Positions 1-8,507 of a stretch of 22,603 bases of DNA are shown one piece after another. Positions within the stretch are counted from its first letter, which is position 1. Each line of letters opens with the position of its first letter. The stretch spans positions 13,581 through 36,183 of the forward strand of contig NYWQ01000033.1 in assembly GCA_002685115.1 (NCBI GenBank). The letters are read 5' to 3'. The notes under the pieces were generated by a model. That model worked only from the letters and a program-made list of their open reading frames with translations. It was not told the origin of the DNA and did no database searches. The DNA is from Flavobacteriales bacterium (GTDB lineage: Bacteria; Bacteroidota; Bacteroidia; Flavobacteriales; UBA7430). The position numbers were made by a program, and so were the translations under genes.

Positions 1-355
1 CTGCAAACCTTTTTGGAAAACGTTTCACAATATCCGCTATATGATCATTCAGAAAAACGGCAACTTCTAAAGTATCTTTTGGCTTTGCCCAATAAGAAAA
101 CATTACTGGAACGGTAGACAATACCTGAACATGGACTCCTTGGTTGTCACAATCGTCTATTCGTTTTTCAGCTGACCAACAATTATCGTCAACTTCGCGA
201 AAAAACTTGTCGTCCATCATCATTTTTGCACAACAGGGCTTGTGATGCTCTAAATTGATGAAACCACCATAGCCAAACTTCTCTTTAAAGTTTGGAATTT
301 CTTTTGGCAAGATATGGGTATGTATATCTATTGTGAATAAATTATTTTTAGGCAT
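1..355 (-). CDS. ACMSD-type amidohydrolase (2-amino-3-carboxymuconate 6-semialdehyde decarboxylase), N-terminal part
   Basis: Reading the minus strand from an ATG at 355 gives an open frame of 118 codons that runs off the window start, so the stop is not seen. The N-terminus reads MPKNNLFTIDIHTHILP. His12 and His14 form the HxH metal-binding pair near the N-terminus that marks ACMSD-like zinc amidohydrolases. Family enzymes decarboxylate 2-amino-3-carboxymuconate 6-semialdehyde, the product of 3-hydroxyanthranilate 3,4-dioxygenase, steering tryptophan carbon away from quinolinate towards 2-aminomuconate and glutaryl-CoA. The gene for that dioxygenase lies only 9 nt upstream on the same strand, which supports both the assignment and an operon. 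The specific function is inferred from the N-terminus plus context; another amidohydrolase_2 enzyme is possible. Confidence 0.8.
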   Translation of the reverse strand, partial: MPKNNLFTIDIHTHILPKEIPNFKEKFGYGGFINLEHHKPCCAKMMMDDKFFREVDDNCWSAEKRIDDCDNQGVHVQVLSTVPVMFSYWAKPKDTLEVAVFLNDHIADIVKRFPKRFA

Positions 356-364
356 AGAGGGAAA

Positions 365-895
365 TTAAATAAAACGAGGATCGACTTCCATTTCTTTAGT
401 GCATTTAGAACAAGTTCTTAAATCTACAGAACTGTAAAACTCTTTAAAACGAGGAATGAAATCTTTTTCAATATTTGTTAAAGAAAAGTAGGTTTCGTGT
501 AATTTATGGTTGCAGTTATCGCAAAACCAAAGCAAACCATCTTTATCATTAGTCCCTTTTCGAACCTTTTCAATCACTAAACCGACAGAACCTTCAGATC
601 GCATAGGTGAGTGAGGGGTTTTTGCTGGCAATAAAAACATTTCACCTTCTTTTATAGGTATATCAAGCGCCTTACCATCTTCTTGAATTCGAACATTAAT
701 GGAACCTTCAACCTGAAAAAACCATTCTTCACTTTCGTTGTAATGGTAATCTTTACGAGCATTTGGACCACCAACAATCATAACGATAAAGTCACCTGCC
801 TGTTTGTACAAGTTTTTATTACCGACTGGAGGCTTTAATAAATCTCGATTTTCTTCAATCCATTTATTTAAATTAAAAGGCTTTTGTATGGACAT
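365..895 (-). CDS. nbaC: 3-hydroxyanthranilate 3,4-dioxygenase
   Basis: This 176-residue cupin enzyme opens the ring of 3-hydroxyanthranilate with O2 to give 2-amino-3-carboxymuconate semialdehyde (kynurenine pathway, cytoplasm). Visible residues match the bacterial family. His51, Glu57 and His95 are the catalytic Fe(II) ligands, and Arg47 and Arg99 sit in the substrate pocket. Two CxxC pairs at Cys125/128 and Cys162/165 form the rubredoxin-like second iron site found in bacterial but not animal enzymes. Length is typical. The start ATG at 895 gives [12 protein letters not shown], a normal N-terminus. It is the first gene of a minus-strand pair with the ACMSD-like gene 9 nt downstream. A near-consensus -7 box lies about 54 nt upstream. 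Confidence 0.95.
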   Translation of the reverse strand: MSIQKPFNLNKWIEENRDLLKPPVGNKNLYKQAGDFIVMIVGGPNARKDYHYNESEEWFFQVEGSINVRIQEDGKALDIPIKEGEMFLLPAKTPHSPMRSEGSVGLVIEKVRKGTNDKDGLLWFCDNCNHKLHETYFSLTNIEKDFIPRFKEFYSSVDLRTCSKCTKEMEVDPRFI

Positions 896-948
896 ATCAT
901 ATGGTTTTTTATAGTGAGCAAGTTACTATTTTTGAAGATAGTTTTGTG

Positions 949-956
949 CAAAGTAA
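949..956 (-). promoter_or_regulatory. Probable -7 box for the kynurenine gene pair
   Basis: On the minus strand the sequence reads TTACTTTG, one base off the Bacteroidota -7 consensus TAnnTTTG, followed by GCAC. It lies about 54 nt upstream of the dioxygenase ATG. A TTG is found 11 nt further upstream (968-970), which is closer than the usual -33/-7 spacing. Assignment is by pattern only. Confidence 0.4.
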
Positions 957-1008
957 TTTACTAACATCAATAATAGTAAATTTGTACAATAAAATTCAGA
1001 ACTATAAT

Positions 1009-1077
1009 CCTCACCCTTTAAACTCTCTTCCTACTGGGGAGAGAGAAGTTTCGAGAGAAACAGGGTGAGGTTTTTTT
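1009..1077. repeat. Branched palindromic element (REP/MITE-like hairpin) with T-run
   Basis: An outer 9-bp stem is perfect: CCTCACCCT at 1009-1017 pairs with AGGGTGAGG at 1062-1070. Inside it are a second 9-bp stem (CTCTCTTCC 1023-1031 with GGGAGAGAG 1037-1045, one G-T pair, 5-nt loop) and a small TTTC/GAAA hairpin (1049-1052 with 1057-1060). The result is a three-way-junction fold. Seven T residues follow the outer stem (1071-1077), so on the plus strand it could end transcripts. However, it sits between two divergently transcribed genes, where no plus-strand transcript is expected to end. CCTCACCC...GGGTGAGG palindromes are a familiar dispersed repeat type in bacteria, so a REP/MITE-type element is the preferred reading. 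Confidence 0.6.
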
Positions 1078-1208
1078 ATTCCTTTTGCAATGTAAACCCT
1101 ACGAATCTAATGCAACGTATATAGATTTACTTCCGTTTGATTTTACTTAAAACTTCGCTTTGAAATTATATACTAGAGTGGCCTTACTAATTACTTGGAA
1201 CAATTCAC

Positions 1209-1216
1209 TACTTTTG
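1209..1216 (+). promoter_or_regulatory. -7 promoter box for aspS
   Basis: TACTTTTG is a perfect match to TAnnTTTG. It ends 19 nt before the aspS ATG, leaving a short leader. A TTG lies 11 nt upstream (1195-1197). No TTG occurs at the usual 17-23 nt spacing. The rest of 1078-1208 shows no recognisable feature. Confidence 0.55.
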
Positions 1217-1235
1217 CTGCTCAAAATTAAACAAC

Positions 1236-2981
1236 ATGCTACGATCACATACTTGCGGAGAGCTAAACATTAGCCATTTAAAAACTAAAGTTACCCTAAG
1301 TGGGTGGGTACAAAAATCGCGCGACCTTGGAGGAATGACCTTTGTAGATTTACGCGATAGATACGGCATTACGCAATTGGTTTTTAATATGGAAACCAAT
1401 AATAGTCTTTGCCTGGAAGCTCGTAAATTGGGTCGTGAGTTTGTAATTCAAATCAAGGGTGATGTAATTGAGCGGAGCTCGAAAAACAAAAACATACCTA
1501 CTGGAGAGATTGAAATTGAAATCTCTGAATTAATCGTTTTAAATTCATCTAAAACGCCACCATTCACTATCGAAGACAAAACCGATGGTGGGGATGATTT
1601 AAGAATGAAATACCGCTATTTAGATTTGCGTAGAAATCCTGTTCGCGAGAACATGATTTTGCGTTCTAAAGTCGCTATTGAAACTCGAAAGTATTTAGCA
1701 GACTTAGACTTCATTGAAGTAGAAACGCCTGTTTTGATAAAATCTACTCCAGAGGGAGCTAGAGATTTTGTGGTACCAAGTAGGATGAATGAGGGCCAAT
1801 TTTATGCACTTCCTCAATCGCCACAAACCTTTAAGCAGTTGCTTATGGTGGGTGGATTCGATAAATATTTTCAAATTGTAAAATGTTTTCGCGATGAGGA
1901 TTTAAGAGCCGATCGACAACCAGAATTTACACAAATTGACTGCGAAATGTCTTTTGTGGAGCAAGAAGACATATTAAACACTTTCGAGAATTTAACACGT
2001 CACTTACTAAAAACTGTAATGAACGTGGAATTGAAAGATTTCCCAAGAATGACCTTTGATGAGGCGATGAGAGATTATGGAAACGACAAACCGGACATTC
2101 GTTTTGATATGAAACTTAAAAACATCAATGCGGTTTCTAAAAACAAGGGATTTAAAGTGTTTGACGATGCAGAGTTGGTTTTGGCCATCAATGCTAATGG
2201 CTGTGCTGGATATACGCGTAAGCAATTGGACAAATTAACCGATTGGGTCAAGAGACCTCAAATTGGGGCAAAAGGAATGATTTATGTCAAATGCAATGAC
2301 GACGGATCCTACAAATCATCGGTAGATAAATTTTTCAATCAAGAAGATCTAGCCCAATGGGCTCAAACTACAGATGCAAAGCCTGGCGACTTAATTTTAG
2401 TTTTAAGTGGCGATACAAATGCTGTACAAAAGCAAATGAGTGAATTGCGTCTGGAAATGGGTGAGCAACTCGGATTCAGAGATCCAAATGTATTTGCTCC
2501 ACTATGGGTTGTAGACTTTCCTCTTTTAGAATGGGACGAAGAAAGTGCACGTTACCATGCCATGCATCATCCATTTACCTCTCCTAAACCAGAAGATCTA
2601 AACAAATTAGATACCGCACCAGGCGAGGTGAAAGCCAATGCCTACGATATGGTGTTAAACGGTTCTGAAATTGGGGGTGGGTCAATTCGAATTCACGATA
2701 GAGATTTACAAAAATTAATGTTCCAACACTTAGGCTTTACAGATGAGGAGGCGCAAGAACAATTTGGTTTCTTAATGAACGCCTTCGAATATGGAGCCCC
2801 TCCACACGGCGGGTTGGCTTTTGGCTTAGACCGCTTATGCTCTATTATGGGTGGCGCAGAATCAATTCGTGATTTTATAGCATTCCCAAAAAACAACTCT
2901 GGTAGAGATGTTATGATTGATGCACCCTCTAGAATAGACACGCTCCAATTGGACGAATTAAGTTTAAAATTAAAAAGTTAA
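1236..2981 (+). CDS. aspS: Aspartate--tRNA ligase
   Basis: This 581-residue class IIb aminoacyl-tRNA synthetase charges tRNA-Asp with aspartate. The N-terminal OB-fold anticodon-binding domain is seen as [20 protein letters not shown]. Class II motif 2 appears as [18 protein letters not shown] and motif 3 as [10 protein letters not shown] near the C-terminus. The segment between motif 2 and motif 3 holds the GAD insertion typical of bacterial-type AspRS, and the length (about 580) agrees with that type. The start ATG at 1236 gives [11 protein letters not shown], the usual family N-terminus. It is transcribed alone, with a -7 box just upstream and a strong intrinsic terminator directly downstream. 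Confidence 0.98.
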   Translation: MLRSHTCGELNISHLKTKVTLSGWVQKSRDLGGMTFVDLRDRYGITQLVFNMETNNSLCLEARKLGREFVIQIKGDVIERSSKNKNIPTGEIEIEISELIVLNSSKTPPFTIEDKTDGGDDLRMKYRYLDLRRNPVRENMILRSKVAIETRKYLADLDFIEVETPVLIKSTPEGARDFVVPSRMNEGQFYALPQSPQTFKQLLMVGGFDKYFQIVKCFRDEDLRADRQPEFTQIDCEMSFVEQEDILNTFENLTRHLLKTVMNVELKDFPRMTFDEAMRDYGNDKPDIRFDMKLKNINAVSKNKGFKVFDDAELVLAINANGCAGYTRKQLDKLTDWVKRPQIGAKGMIYVKCNDDGSYKSSVDKFFNQEDLAQWAQTTDAKPGDLILVLSGDTNAVQKQMSELRLEMGEQLGFRDPNVFAPLWVVDFPLLEWDEESARYHAMHHPFTSPKPEDLNKLDTAPGEVKANAYDMVLNGSEIGGGSIRIHDRDLQKLMFQHLGFTDEEAQEQFGFLMNAFEYGAPPHGGLAFGLDRLCSIMGGAESIRDFIAFPKNNSGRDVMIDAPSRIDTLQLDELSLKLKS

Positions 2982-2992
2982 CTTAATAATTT

Positions 2993-3020
2993 AAAAAACA
3001 GCATTCAGCTGTTTTTTTTT
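2993..3020 (+). terminator. Intrinsic terminator of aspS
   Basis: AAAAAACAGC (2993-3002) pairs with GCTGTTTTTT (3008-3017) around an ATTCA loop, and the T-run continues to 3020. It begins 12 nt after the aspS stop codon. Confidence 0.85.
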
Positions 3021-3038
3021 ACTCCATCTATTATTTTA

Positions 3039-3046
3039 TATATTTG
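3039..3046 (+). promoter_or_regulatory. -7 promoter box for the secreted Asp-box protein gene
   Basis: TATATTTG followed by TAAC matches TAnnTTTG perfectly. It ends 38 nt before the ATG at 3085 and lies just after the aspS terminator. No TTG is seen at a normal -33 position. Confidence 0.5.
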
Positions 3047-3084
3047 TAACAAATTAATATGATTTAATATTTCCCTCATCCAAA

Positions 3085-6000
3085 ATGAAAAATACAATCT
3101 TCGCTTTCCTACTCGTTATTTGTAATTACGGCTATGCTCAATTAGAAACTAATTATGTTAGTACTTCTCAAGAAAAATACACTTGGATTGACTTACTTTA
3201 CGCTGATAAAAAGGATGCCGGATTGATTACCGATGCATACAACTCTTATTACAAAACAAACCCATTTGTAAAAAACAAGCACACACAATACTACAAAAGA
3301 TGGTTGCGAAGTCTGAGTAGAACTAAAGCTAAACCTACACAAAAATACACCAATGCTTCGCTGTCTAATAAAAAAACTACAGCTGCATGGATTCCCAGAG
3401 GCCCTTTTGATTTTGACATAGATGCAGCGAGTAGATCATATGCCCCTGGGGCGGCACATATATATTGTGTAGAGCAAGCGATCTCAAATACAAACGTCAT
3501 TTATGCTGGTACAGCTACAGCTGGACTTTGGCGCTCTAGCGACAAAGGAGAAAACTGGTATTGTCTTACCAAAGTACTTCCAGTTAGCAAAGTTTATGCA
3601 TTAGAAATAGATCCTACTGATGAAGATGTGGTCTATTTTTCTGGTGGAGGAACATTATACAAATCTACCAATGGAGGCGCAACACATACCGACATTGGAG
3701 CAGGCGAATTTAGCCCTGAAATTAGCATTAATGAAATTATGATTCACAATAATAAATTGTGGGTCGCTTCAAATCAAGGACTATACTACTCTACAAATAA
3801 CGGAAATTCATTTATACAAAATCAATCAGGCACTTGGTTAGAAATGGAAGTTCACCCAACAAATAATCAAGTTCTATATGCTGTCAAAGAAAACAGTATG
3901 TCCACTTCTTTTTTTAAATCTACTAATAACGGTGTTAGTTTTTCAGAAATAGGAAATGGATGGCCCAGTCCAGAAGGTGAAGAAGAACAAAAGAGAACTG
4001 AAATTGCCGTAAGTGCGGCGGCTCCAAATAAAATTGTAGCACTAGCAACGGGCGCTGCCAATGGAGGCTCAGGATTGTATGGTGTTTATGTGAGTGAAGA
4101 TCAAGGAGAAAACTGGGAATTTAAATGTTGTGGTAATCAACCAAGCGGCATTCCTTCCTTAACTAATATTAATATGATGGGCTGGAGCGATGAAGGTACA
4201 GATGATGGCGGCCAATATTATTATGACTTAGCTCTTGCCATTAATCCTGAGAATGCAAACATCATCCATGTAGCAGGAGTACAACATTGGATTTCTACCG
4301 ATGGTGGCGATAGCTTTACTTGCCCTGCAAAATGGTCTCATCCAGATAAAGATGAATACATTCACGCTGACATTCACGATATGCGGTATTTTGAAAATGA
4401 TTTGTGGGTAGCTTGTGATGGAGGTGTTTTTTACTCCAATAATGCAGGAGAAAATTTTGACAAGAAAATGTTCGGGATCTCTGGGACAGACTTTTGGGGC
4501 TTCGGTGCTGGATTTAGCGATGGTGAAGTAATGCTAGGTGGAACCTATCACAACGGAACTCTTATTAAAGATCATGATGTGTACCAAGGGGGTTGGATTT
4601 GCGCTGAGGGCGGTGACAACTATCGTGGATTTGTAAATTTTGCTGATGCAACCAAAGTTTATACCGATGCAGGTGGACGAATTTTATCTGGAGACCGAAC
4701 CGTTGAATTGGGGTCTTTTGCCATGCAGTATAAACCAAACGCATCTTATACTATTGGAGAATCTAGTAACCTAGAGTTTGACCCTCGATCTCCGAACATA
4801 CTCTACATTGGAAACGAAACCACTTTATACAAATCTTATGACAATGGTGCGAGCACAACAGCATTGTATGATTTTGGAGAGAAAGTAACCTCTGTTGAAG
4901 TCGCTTGGTCTAATCCAAATTACATTTACGTTGCCACTTTTGAAGGTTGGTGGGAGACTAAAAAAATATACAAATCTACCAATGCAGGTGAAAGTTGGGA
5001 GGATATTACGCCAGATCCTTCAACAATAAACAACCAAGTTTGGATCCCTTTTGACATTACCATAAGCAGTAAAAATGAAAACCACCTATGGATTGTGAGA
5101 ACTTCTATGTATGGAACCCCTTCTGATGGTCAAGGTTACGATGTTTTTAAATCTACAGATGGAGGTAATTCTTGGATAAATTGGACAACACCCACATTAA
5201 ATAATGAAAACATCACAAACATAGAACATCAAAGAGGTTCTAATGGTGGTGTGTATATTGGAACCAGACAAGCAGTATATTTTAGAGACAATACACTCGA
5301 TGATTGGGTGTTGTACAATACTAATTTACCCCTTCAAACCAACTCTACTCAGCTGATTCCGTACTACAAGGAAGGCGTCCTTAAAAATGGAACCAACCAA
5401 GGCGTGTGGGAAGTGCCTTTTTTAAAGCAGAGCCCACCTTCAGCTCAAATTGCTGCAGATCGTTTTAACATCAACTGCACAAATAATGTGGTTCAATTTT
5501 ACAACCACTCAGCAATGCGATCTGAAGGAGAGTCGTTTCTCTGGTCTTTCCCTGGTGGAATTCCAGAAACCTCCTCTGATGAAAATCCTCTAGTCTATTA
5601 TGCAGACCCAGGTAGCTATGATGTTACCTTAACTGTTTCGGATACAAACGGAACAGATACGCAAACCCTACCAAACTTTATTTTATTCGAAGCAATTGTT
5701 CTTTCTGAACCAGAAGAGATGCTTCAAAACTTTAGCGAAAATCTATTTCCTCCAGAAGGATGGTCACTCCCAGAAGCCAGCTATTCTTGGCAAGGAATAA
5801 ATGTAAACGACCCAAATTGTCAGGCGAGTAGTGCGGCTTATGTAAATAATTTTTCGATTGGGCAGAATGGAAGTGAAGCTGCGCTGTTGAGTCCCCAAAT
5901 AAATCTAGACCTCTTTGAAAATGCAACACTGAGCTTTAATTATGCCTATGCTCGCTACGGAGCAAACTACTCCGATGGTCTTAAAGTTGAAATTTCTACG

Positions 6001-7482
6001 GAATGCGCTGCCAACTGGACTACCTTATGGGAAGCCTATGGCTCAGACCTCGCTACAGTTCCAGATCAAAATAGTGCTTGGGAACCAACGTGTGAAGATT
6101 GGGGTAGCTTAAACGTAAGTTTAAGCGAATACAACAACCAAAACATTTACATTCGTTTCGTAAATATAAACGGTTACGGAAACAATTTATATCTAGACAA
6201 CATAGAATTTGTAAACAATGAAGGGAATATTGAGGTTGTAAATTCAATAGTTGGATGTATGGATAATGCAGCGTTAAACTTCAATGCAATAGCCAATTTA
6301 GATGACGGATCATGTGAATATACTTCACTTGGGGGTCAAGACATAAGCCTATTCGAAGGTTGGAATATGTTCTCAACTTACGTAACCCCAACAAACCCTT
6401 CAATTGATGTTGTGGTAAACAATATTGAAGAATCTATTATCATCGTTAAAAACAATCTGGGTGAGGCATACTTACCCGAATGGAATTTTAATGGAATTGG
6501 AAATTTGAATAATACGGAAGGATACCAAATAAAAGTCTCTACTGCATCTATTTTAACCATTGAAGGAGTCCTGATTGCTCCAGACTCTCAAATTATTGAA
6601 ATCGCTGAAGGGTGGAATACAATCGCGTATTTAAGAACGGTTAGTGCAGACGCTAGTTTAGTCCTAGAAGGTATTGCGAATCAACTAACTATTGTAAAAG
6701 ACAATTTGGGAAATGCCTACCTGCCCGAATGGAATTTTAATGGAATTGGGCAACTTGAGCCCGGACAAGGCTATCTTTTAAAATCAAATGCTGCAGTTGA
6801 GTTAAATTATCTACCGAATACAGCTGAATACAGAACTTCGTTAAATTCTCAGATCAAAAACAGAGCATCAAATATAGATTTTGAACTAAATTCAGGGTCA
6901 AACATGCATTTAGTTCTTCCAGAATCCTCCTGGAATACAAAAGTTACAGAACAAGATGAATTGTATGCTTACGATATGCAAGGTACTTTAGTTGGTGCAG
7001 TAAAAATTACATTACCTAACACCGTACTCTGTATATGGGGAGACGACGATCTAACAAACGAAAAAGAAGGCTTGTATCCTCTAGAGAACATTACCTACAA
7101 ACTTTGGTCCGCAGCTGATCGTGAACTTAAAATGCTCGAAATTATTCAGCCTAAACAAAATAGGTTCACCCAGAATGAACTTGTTGTTGGACAAGCTGTA
7201 AATTTATCTGAAGCTATTGAAACGCTCAGCCTTTTTGATGCCATTCCAAACCCTGCAAAAAACCAAACGCTTATTCGTGTGTTTTTAAATGAAGATAGCC
7301 ATCTAAGGCTAGACCTTTTTGACGTTGTAGGAACTAAAATAAAAGAAATTTCTTCAGGAAATTTTGAAAAAGGATACCATAAATTTGTCCTTGAATTAAA
7401 TGACATGTCCGCAGGAACGTACCTCTACCAAATGACTTGCAAGGGTACTAGAAAAAGCAAACGAATTCAAGTGATAAAGTAA
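3085..7482 (+). CDS. Secreted Asp-box (BNR/VPS10-like) multidomain protein with PKD, adhesin-type domain and type IX secretion tail
   Basis: This protein of 1465 residues opens with a signal peptide (MKNTIFAFLLVICNYGYAQ). Residues about 120-780 are a beta-propeller region with at least ten Asp-box motifs (SxDxGxxW type: SSDKGENW, STNAGESW, STDGGNSW and others), as in sialidase and sortilin/VPS10 folds. A PKD domain follows (about 786-867, with GSYDVTLTVSD), then a MAM/choice-of-anchor-J or cleaved-adhesin type domain (about 877-1044). Next comes a short GCMDNAALNFNA...DGSC module (about 1057-1079). Two copies of an EGWN...PEWNFNGIG domain start at about 1091 and 1175. The C-terminal 84 residues (IPNPAK..., ending KRIQVIK) are a type A T9SS sorting domain. 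It is probably a cell-surface or released adhesin or glycan-binding protein. No catalytic residues could be assigned, so an enzyme role is open. It stands alone with its own promoter and converges on the next gene. Confidence 0.9.
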   Translation: MKNTIFAFLLVICNYGYAQLETNYVSTSQEKYTWIDLLYADKKDAGLITDAYNSYYKTNPFVKNKHTQYYKRWLRSLSRTKAKPTQKYTNASLSNKKTTAAWIPRGPFDFDIDAASRSYAPGAAHIYCVEQAISNTNVIYAGTATAGLWRSSDKGENWYCLTKVLPVSKVYALEIDPTDEDVVYFSGGGTLYKSTNGGATHTDIGAGEFSPEISINEIMIHNNKLWVASNQGLYYSTNNGNSFIQNQSGTWLEMEVHPTNNQVLYAVKENSMSTSFFKSTNNGVSFSEIGNGWPSPEGEEEQKRTEIAVSAAAPNKIVALATGAANGGSGLYGVYVSEDQGENWEFKCCGNQPSGIPSLTNINMMGWSDEGTDDGGQYYYDLALAINPENANIIHVAGVQHWISTDGGDSFTCPAKWSHPDKDEYIHADIHDMRYFENDLWVACDGGVFYSNNAGENFDKKMFGISGTDFWGFGAGFSDGEVMLGGTYHNGTLIKDHDVYQGGWICAEGGDNYRGFVNFADATKVYTDAGGRILSGDRTVELGSFAMQYKPNASYTIGESSNLEFDPRSPNILYIGNETTLYKSYDNGASTTALYDFGEKVTSVEVAWSNPNYIYVATFEGWWETKKIYKSTNAGESWEDITPDPSTINNQVWIPFDITISSKNENHLWIVRTSMYGTPSDGQGYDVFKSTDGGNSWINWTTPTLNNENITNIEHQRGSNGGVYIGTRQAVYFRDNTLDDWVLYNTNLPLQTNSTQLIPYYKEGVLKNGTNQGVWEVPFLKQSPPSAQIAADRFNINCTNNVVQFYNHSAMRSEGESFLWSFPGGIPETSSDENPLVYYADPGSYDVTLTVSDTNGTDTQTLPNFILFEAIVLSEPEEMLQNFSENLFPPEGWSLPEASYSWQGINVNDPNCQASSAAYVNNFSIGQNGSEAALLSPQINLDLFENATLSFNYAYARYGANYSDGLKVEISTECAANWTTLWEAYGSDLATVPDQNSAWEPTCEDWGSLNVSLSEYNNQNIYIRFVNINGYGNNLYLDNIEFVNNEGNIEVVNSIVGCMDNAALNFNAIANLDDGSCEYTSLGGQDISLFEGWNMFSTYVTPTNPSIDVVVNNIEESIIIVKNNLGEAYLPEWNFNGIGNLNNTEGYQIKVSTASILTIEGVLIAPDSQIIEIAEGWNTIAYLRTVSADASLVLEGIANQLTIVKDNLGNAYLPEWNFNGIGQLEPGQGYLLKSNAAVELNYLPNTAEYRTSLNSQIKNRASNIDFELNSGSNMHLVLPESSWNTKVTEQDELYAYDMQGTLVGAVKITLPNTVLCIWGDDDLTNEKEGLYPLENITYKLWSAADRELKMLEIIQPKQNRFTQNELVVGQAVNLSEAIETLSLFDAIPNPAKNQTLIRVFLNEDSHLRLDLFDVVGTKIKEISSGNFEKGYHKFVLELNDMSAGTYLYQMTCKGTRKSKRIQVIK
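6475..6500 (+). repeat. 26-bp direct repeat inside the secreted protein gene, copy 1
   Basis: The 26 bases from CCCGAATGG to GGAATTGG are identical to 6724-6749 and encode PEWNFNGIG within the first of two tandem, otherwise diverged, domains of about 84 residues. The repeat marks an internal duplication. Confidence 0.85.
6724..6749 (+). repeat. 26-bp direct repeat inside the secreted protein gene, copy 2
   Basis: This is the second copy, identical to 6475-6500, located 249 nt downstream (83 codons, in frame). It encodes the same PEWNFNGIG motif in the second domain. Confidence 0.85.
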
Positions 7483-7505
7483 CAGAACTTGTAAAAAAAG
7501 AGGCT

Positions 7506-8327
7506 TTAGCGGTTTATTAAATTCATTCGAAACCCAAAAACGATGTTCGATTGTACAAAGAAAAAATGCTGACTTCCCTTGTCTACAGAATTTGCTGTAG
7601 TTCTAATATTTGGCAGGTTAATAAAACCACCCTTAAACTCAGATAAAATAAAAAAGTGCTTTCCAATATTTAACTGCACACCCAACATCGCATTTAATCC
7701 GTAGCCGGAGACATGAAAATCGTCATGTCGTTCATTGTTCAATAAAGTTGCATTGGTTTTAGGGATCATAATACCAGCGCCTAAACCTTCTATAAGATGT
7801 AAGGAAACTTTATTGTAAAATTTTAGATCGTCAACTCTCCGGAATTCTACATTGATATAATTCAACCCATCAGTGTGTTCCAAACGAACTAAATCGGTTG
7901 CTAAAACGACTGATGTATCGGAATAAACACCATCGTAATCAGTGCCCGTTCTTTCGATGTAACCGTTCATGTTAACAACTTGGTTAGAGTCTACAACATA
8001 TTTCATATGATCTGACCCTATGGAAATACTATACCTGTCTGTAACAAAATAACCAACTCGAGCGTTAAACTGAGGAATCGTAATTCGAGTTGGATTAAAG
8101 TAATCGTAAGCACTAAAAGGAGTTTGTCTGTCTCGAGCAACTGCGTTATCAATCGTAAAGTCGTAGTTATCGCCGTAAAAACGAATATCTGAATTCGTGT
8201 AAGCACTTCTATTCCAACCCCAGTAAACAAAAAAATCGCCTTGCTTGTTTTGGTTAGGATTTACTTCTTGAGCGATCATGGAAAAACTACTTCCTATAAT
8301 AATCAACAGTGTAACTAATATTCTCAT
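7506..8327 (-). CDS. Putative outer-membrane beta-barrel protein
   Basis: This 273-residue protein starts at the ATG at 8327, giving MRILVTLLIIIGSSFSMIAQ, a clean signal peptide. The frame stays open to an ATG at 8384, but that extension would place a -7 promoter box inside the gene and bury the signal peptide, so 8327 is preferred. After the signal the sequence alternates polar and aromatic/hydrophobic residues in short strands (for example GYFVTDRYSISIGSD, HFFILSEFKGGFINL, NIVFGFRMNLIN), as in small OmpA/porin-like barrels. No specific family is recognised and no substrate can be assigned. The gene ends 23 nt from the convergent secreted-protein gene and is divergent from hemA. Confidence 0.75.
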   Translation of the reverse strand: MRILVTLLIIIGSSFSMIAQEVNPNQNKQGDFFVYWGWNRSAYTNSDIRFYGDNYDFTIDNAVARDRQTPFSAYDYFNPTRITIPQFNARVGYFVTDRYSISIGSDHMKYVVDSNQVVNMNGYIERTGTDYDGVYSDTSVVLATDLVRLEHTDGLNYINVEFRRVDDLKFYNKVSLHLIEGLGAGIMIPKTNATLLNNERHDDFHVSGYGLNAMLGVQLNIGKHFFILSEFKGGFINLPNIRTTANSVDKGSQHFFFVQSNIVFGFRMNLINR

Positions 8328-8362
8328 TTTCTCTAGTCCTTTTTTACCCAAATAATTTGACA

Positions 8363-8370
8363 CAAATGTA
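8363..8370 (-). promoter_or_regulatory. -7 promoter box for the outer-membrane protein gene
   Basis: On the minus strand this reads TACATTTG, a perfect TAnnTTTG. It ends 35 nt before the ATG at 8327 and lies downstream of the alternative ATG at 8384, which argues for the shorter protein. A TTG is 11 nt upstream (8382-8384). Confidence 0.55.
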
Positions 8371-8478
8371 CCCAATTTAAACAAGATAAATAGCGTGTAG
8401 CAGCTCTAGATGCTTAGTATTAATTGCCGGCACACAAAAGTCTTAGGGATTTGTATCTCATAATTGAGAAAAGGCTCG

Positions 8479-8486
8479 TATTTTTG
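8479..8486 (+). promoter_or_regulatory. -7 promoter box for the haem operon
   Basis: TATTTTTG followed by CAAAA is a perfect TAnnTTTG. It lies inside the longest possible hemA frame but 21 nt before a TTG at 8508, which supports 8508 as the true start. A TTG is 12 nt upstream (8464-8466). Confidence 0.5.
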
Positions 8487-8507
8487 CAAAAATCAATTCT
8501 AAGGATT

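Noticed and set aside
896..1235. tRNA or other structured RNA gene near aspS
   Set aside because: No cloverleaf with TTC-type arm or anticodon stem could be built; the only fold is the palindromic element already described.
8328..8384. Longer outer-membrane protein starting at the ATG at 8384
   Set aside because: It would place the -7 box at 8363-8370 within the coding region and bury a clean signal peptide 19 residues in.
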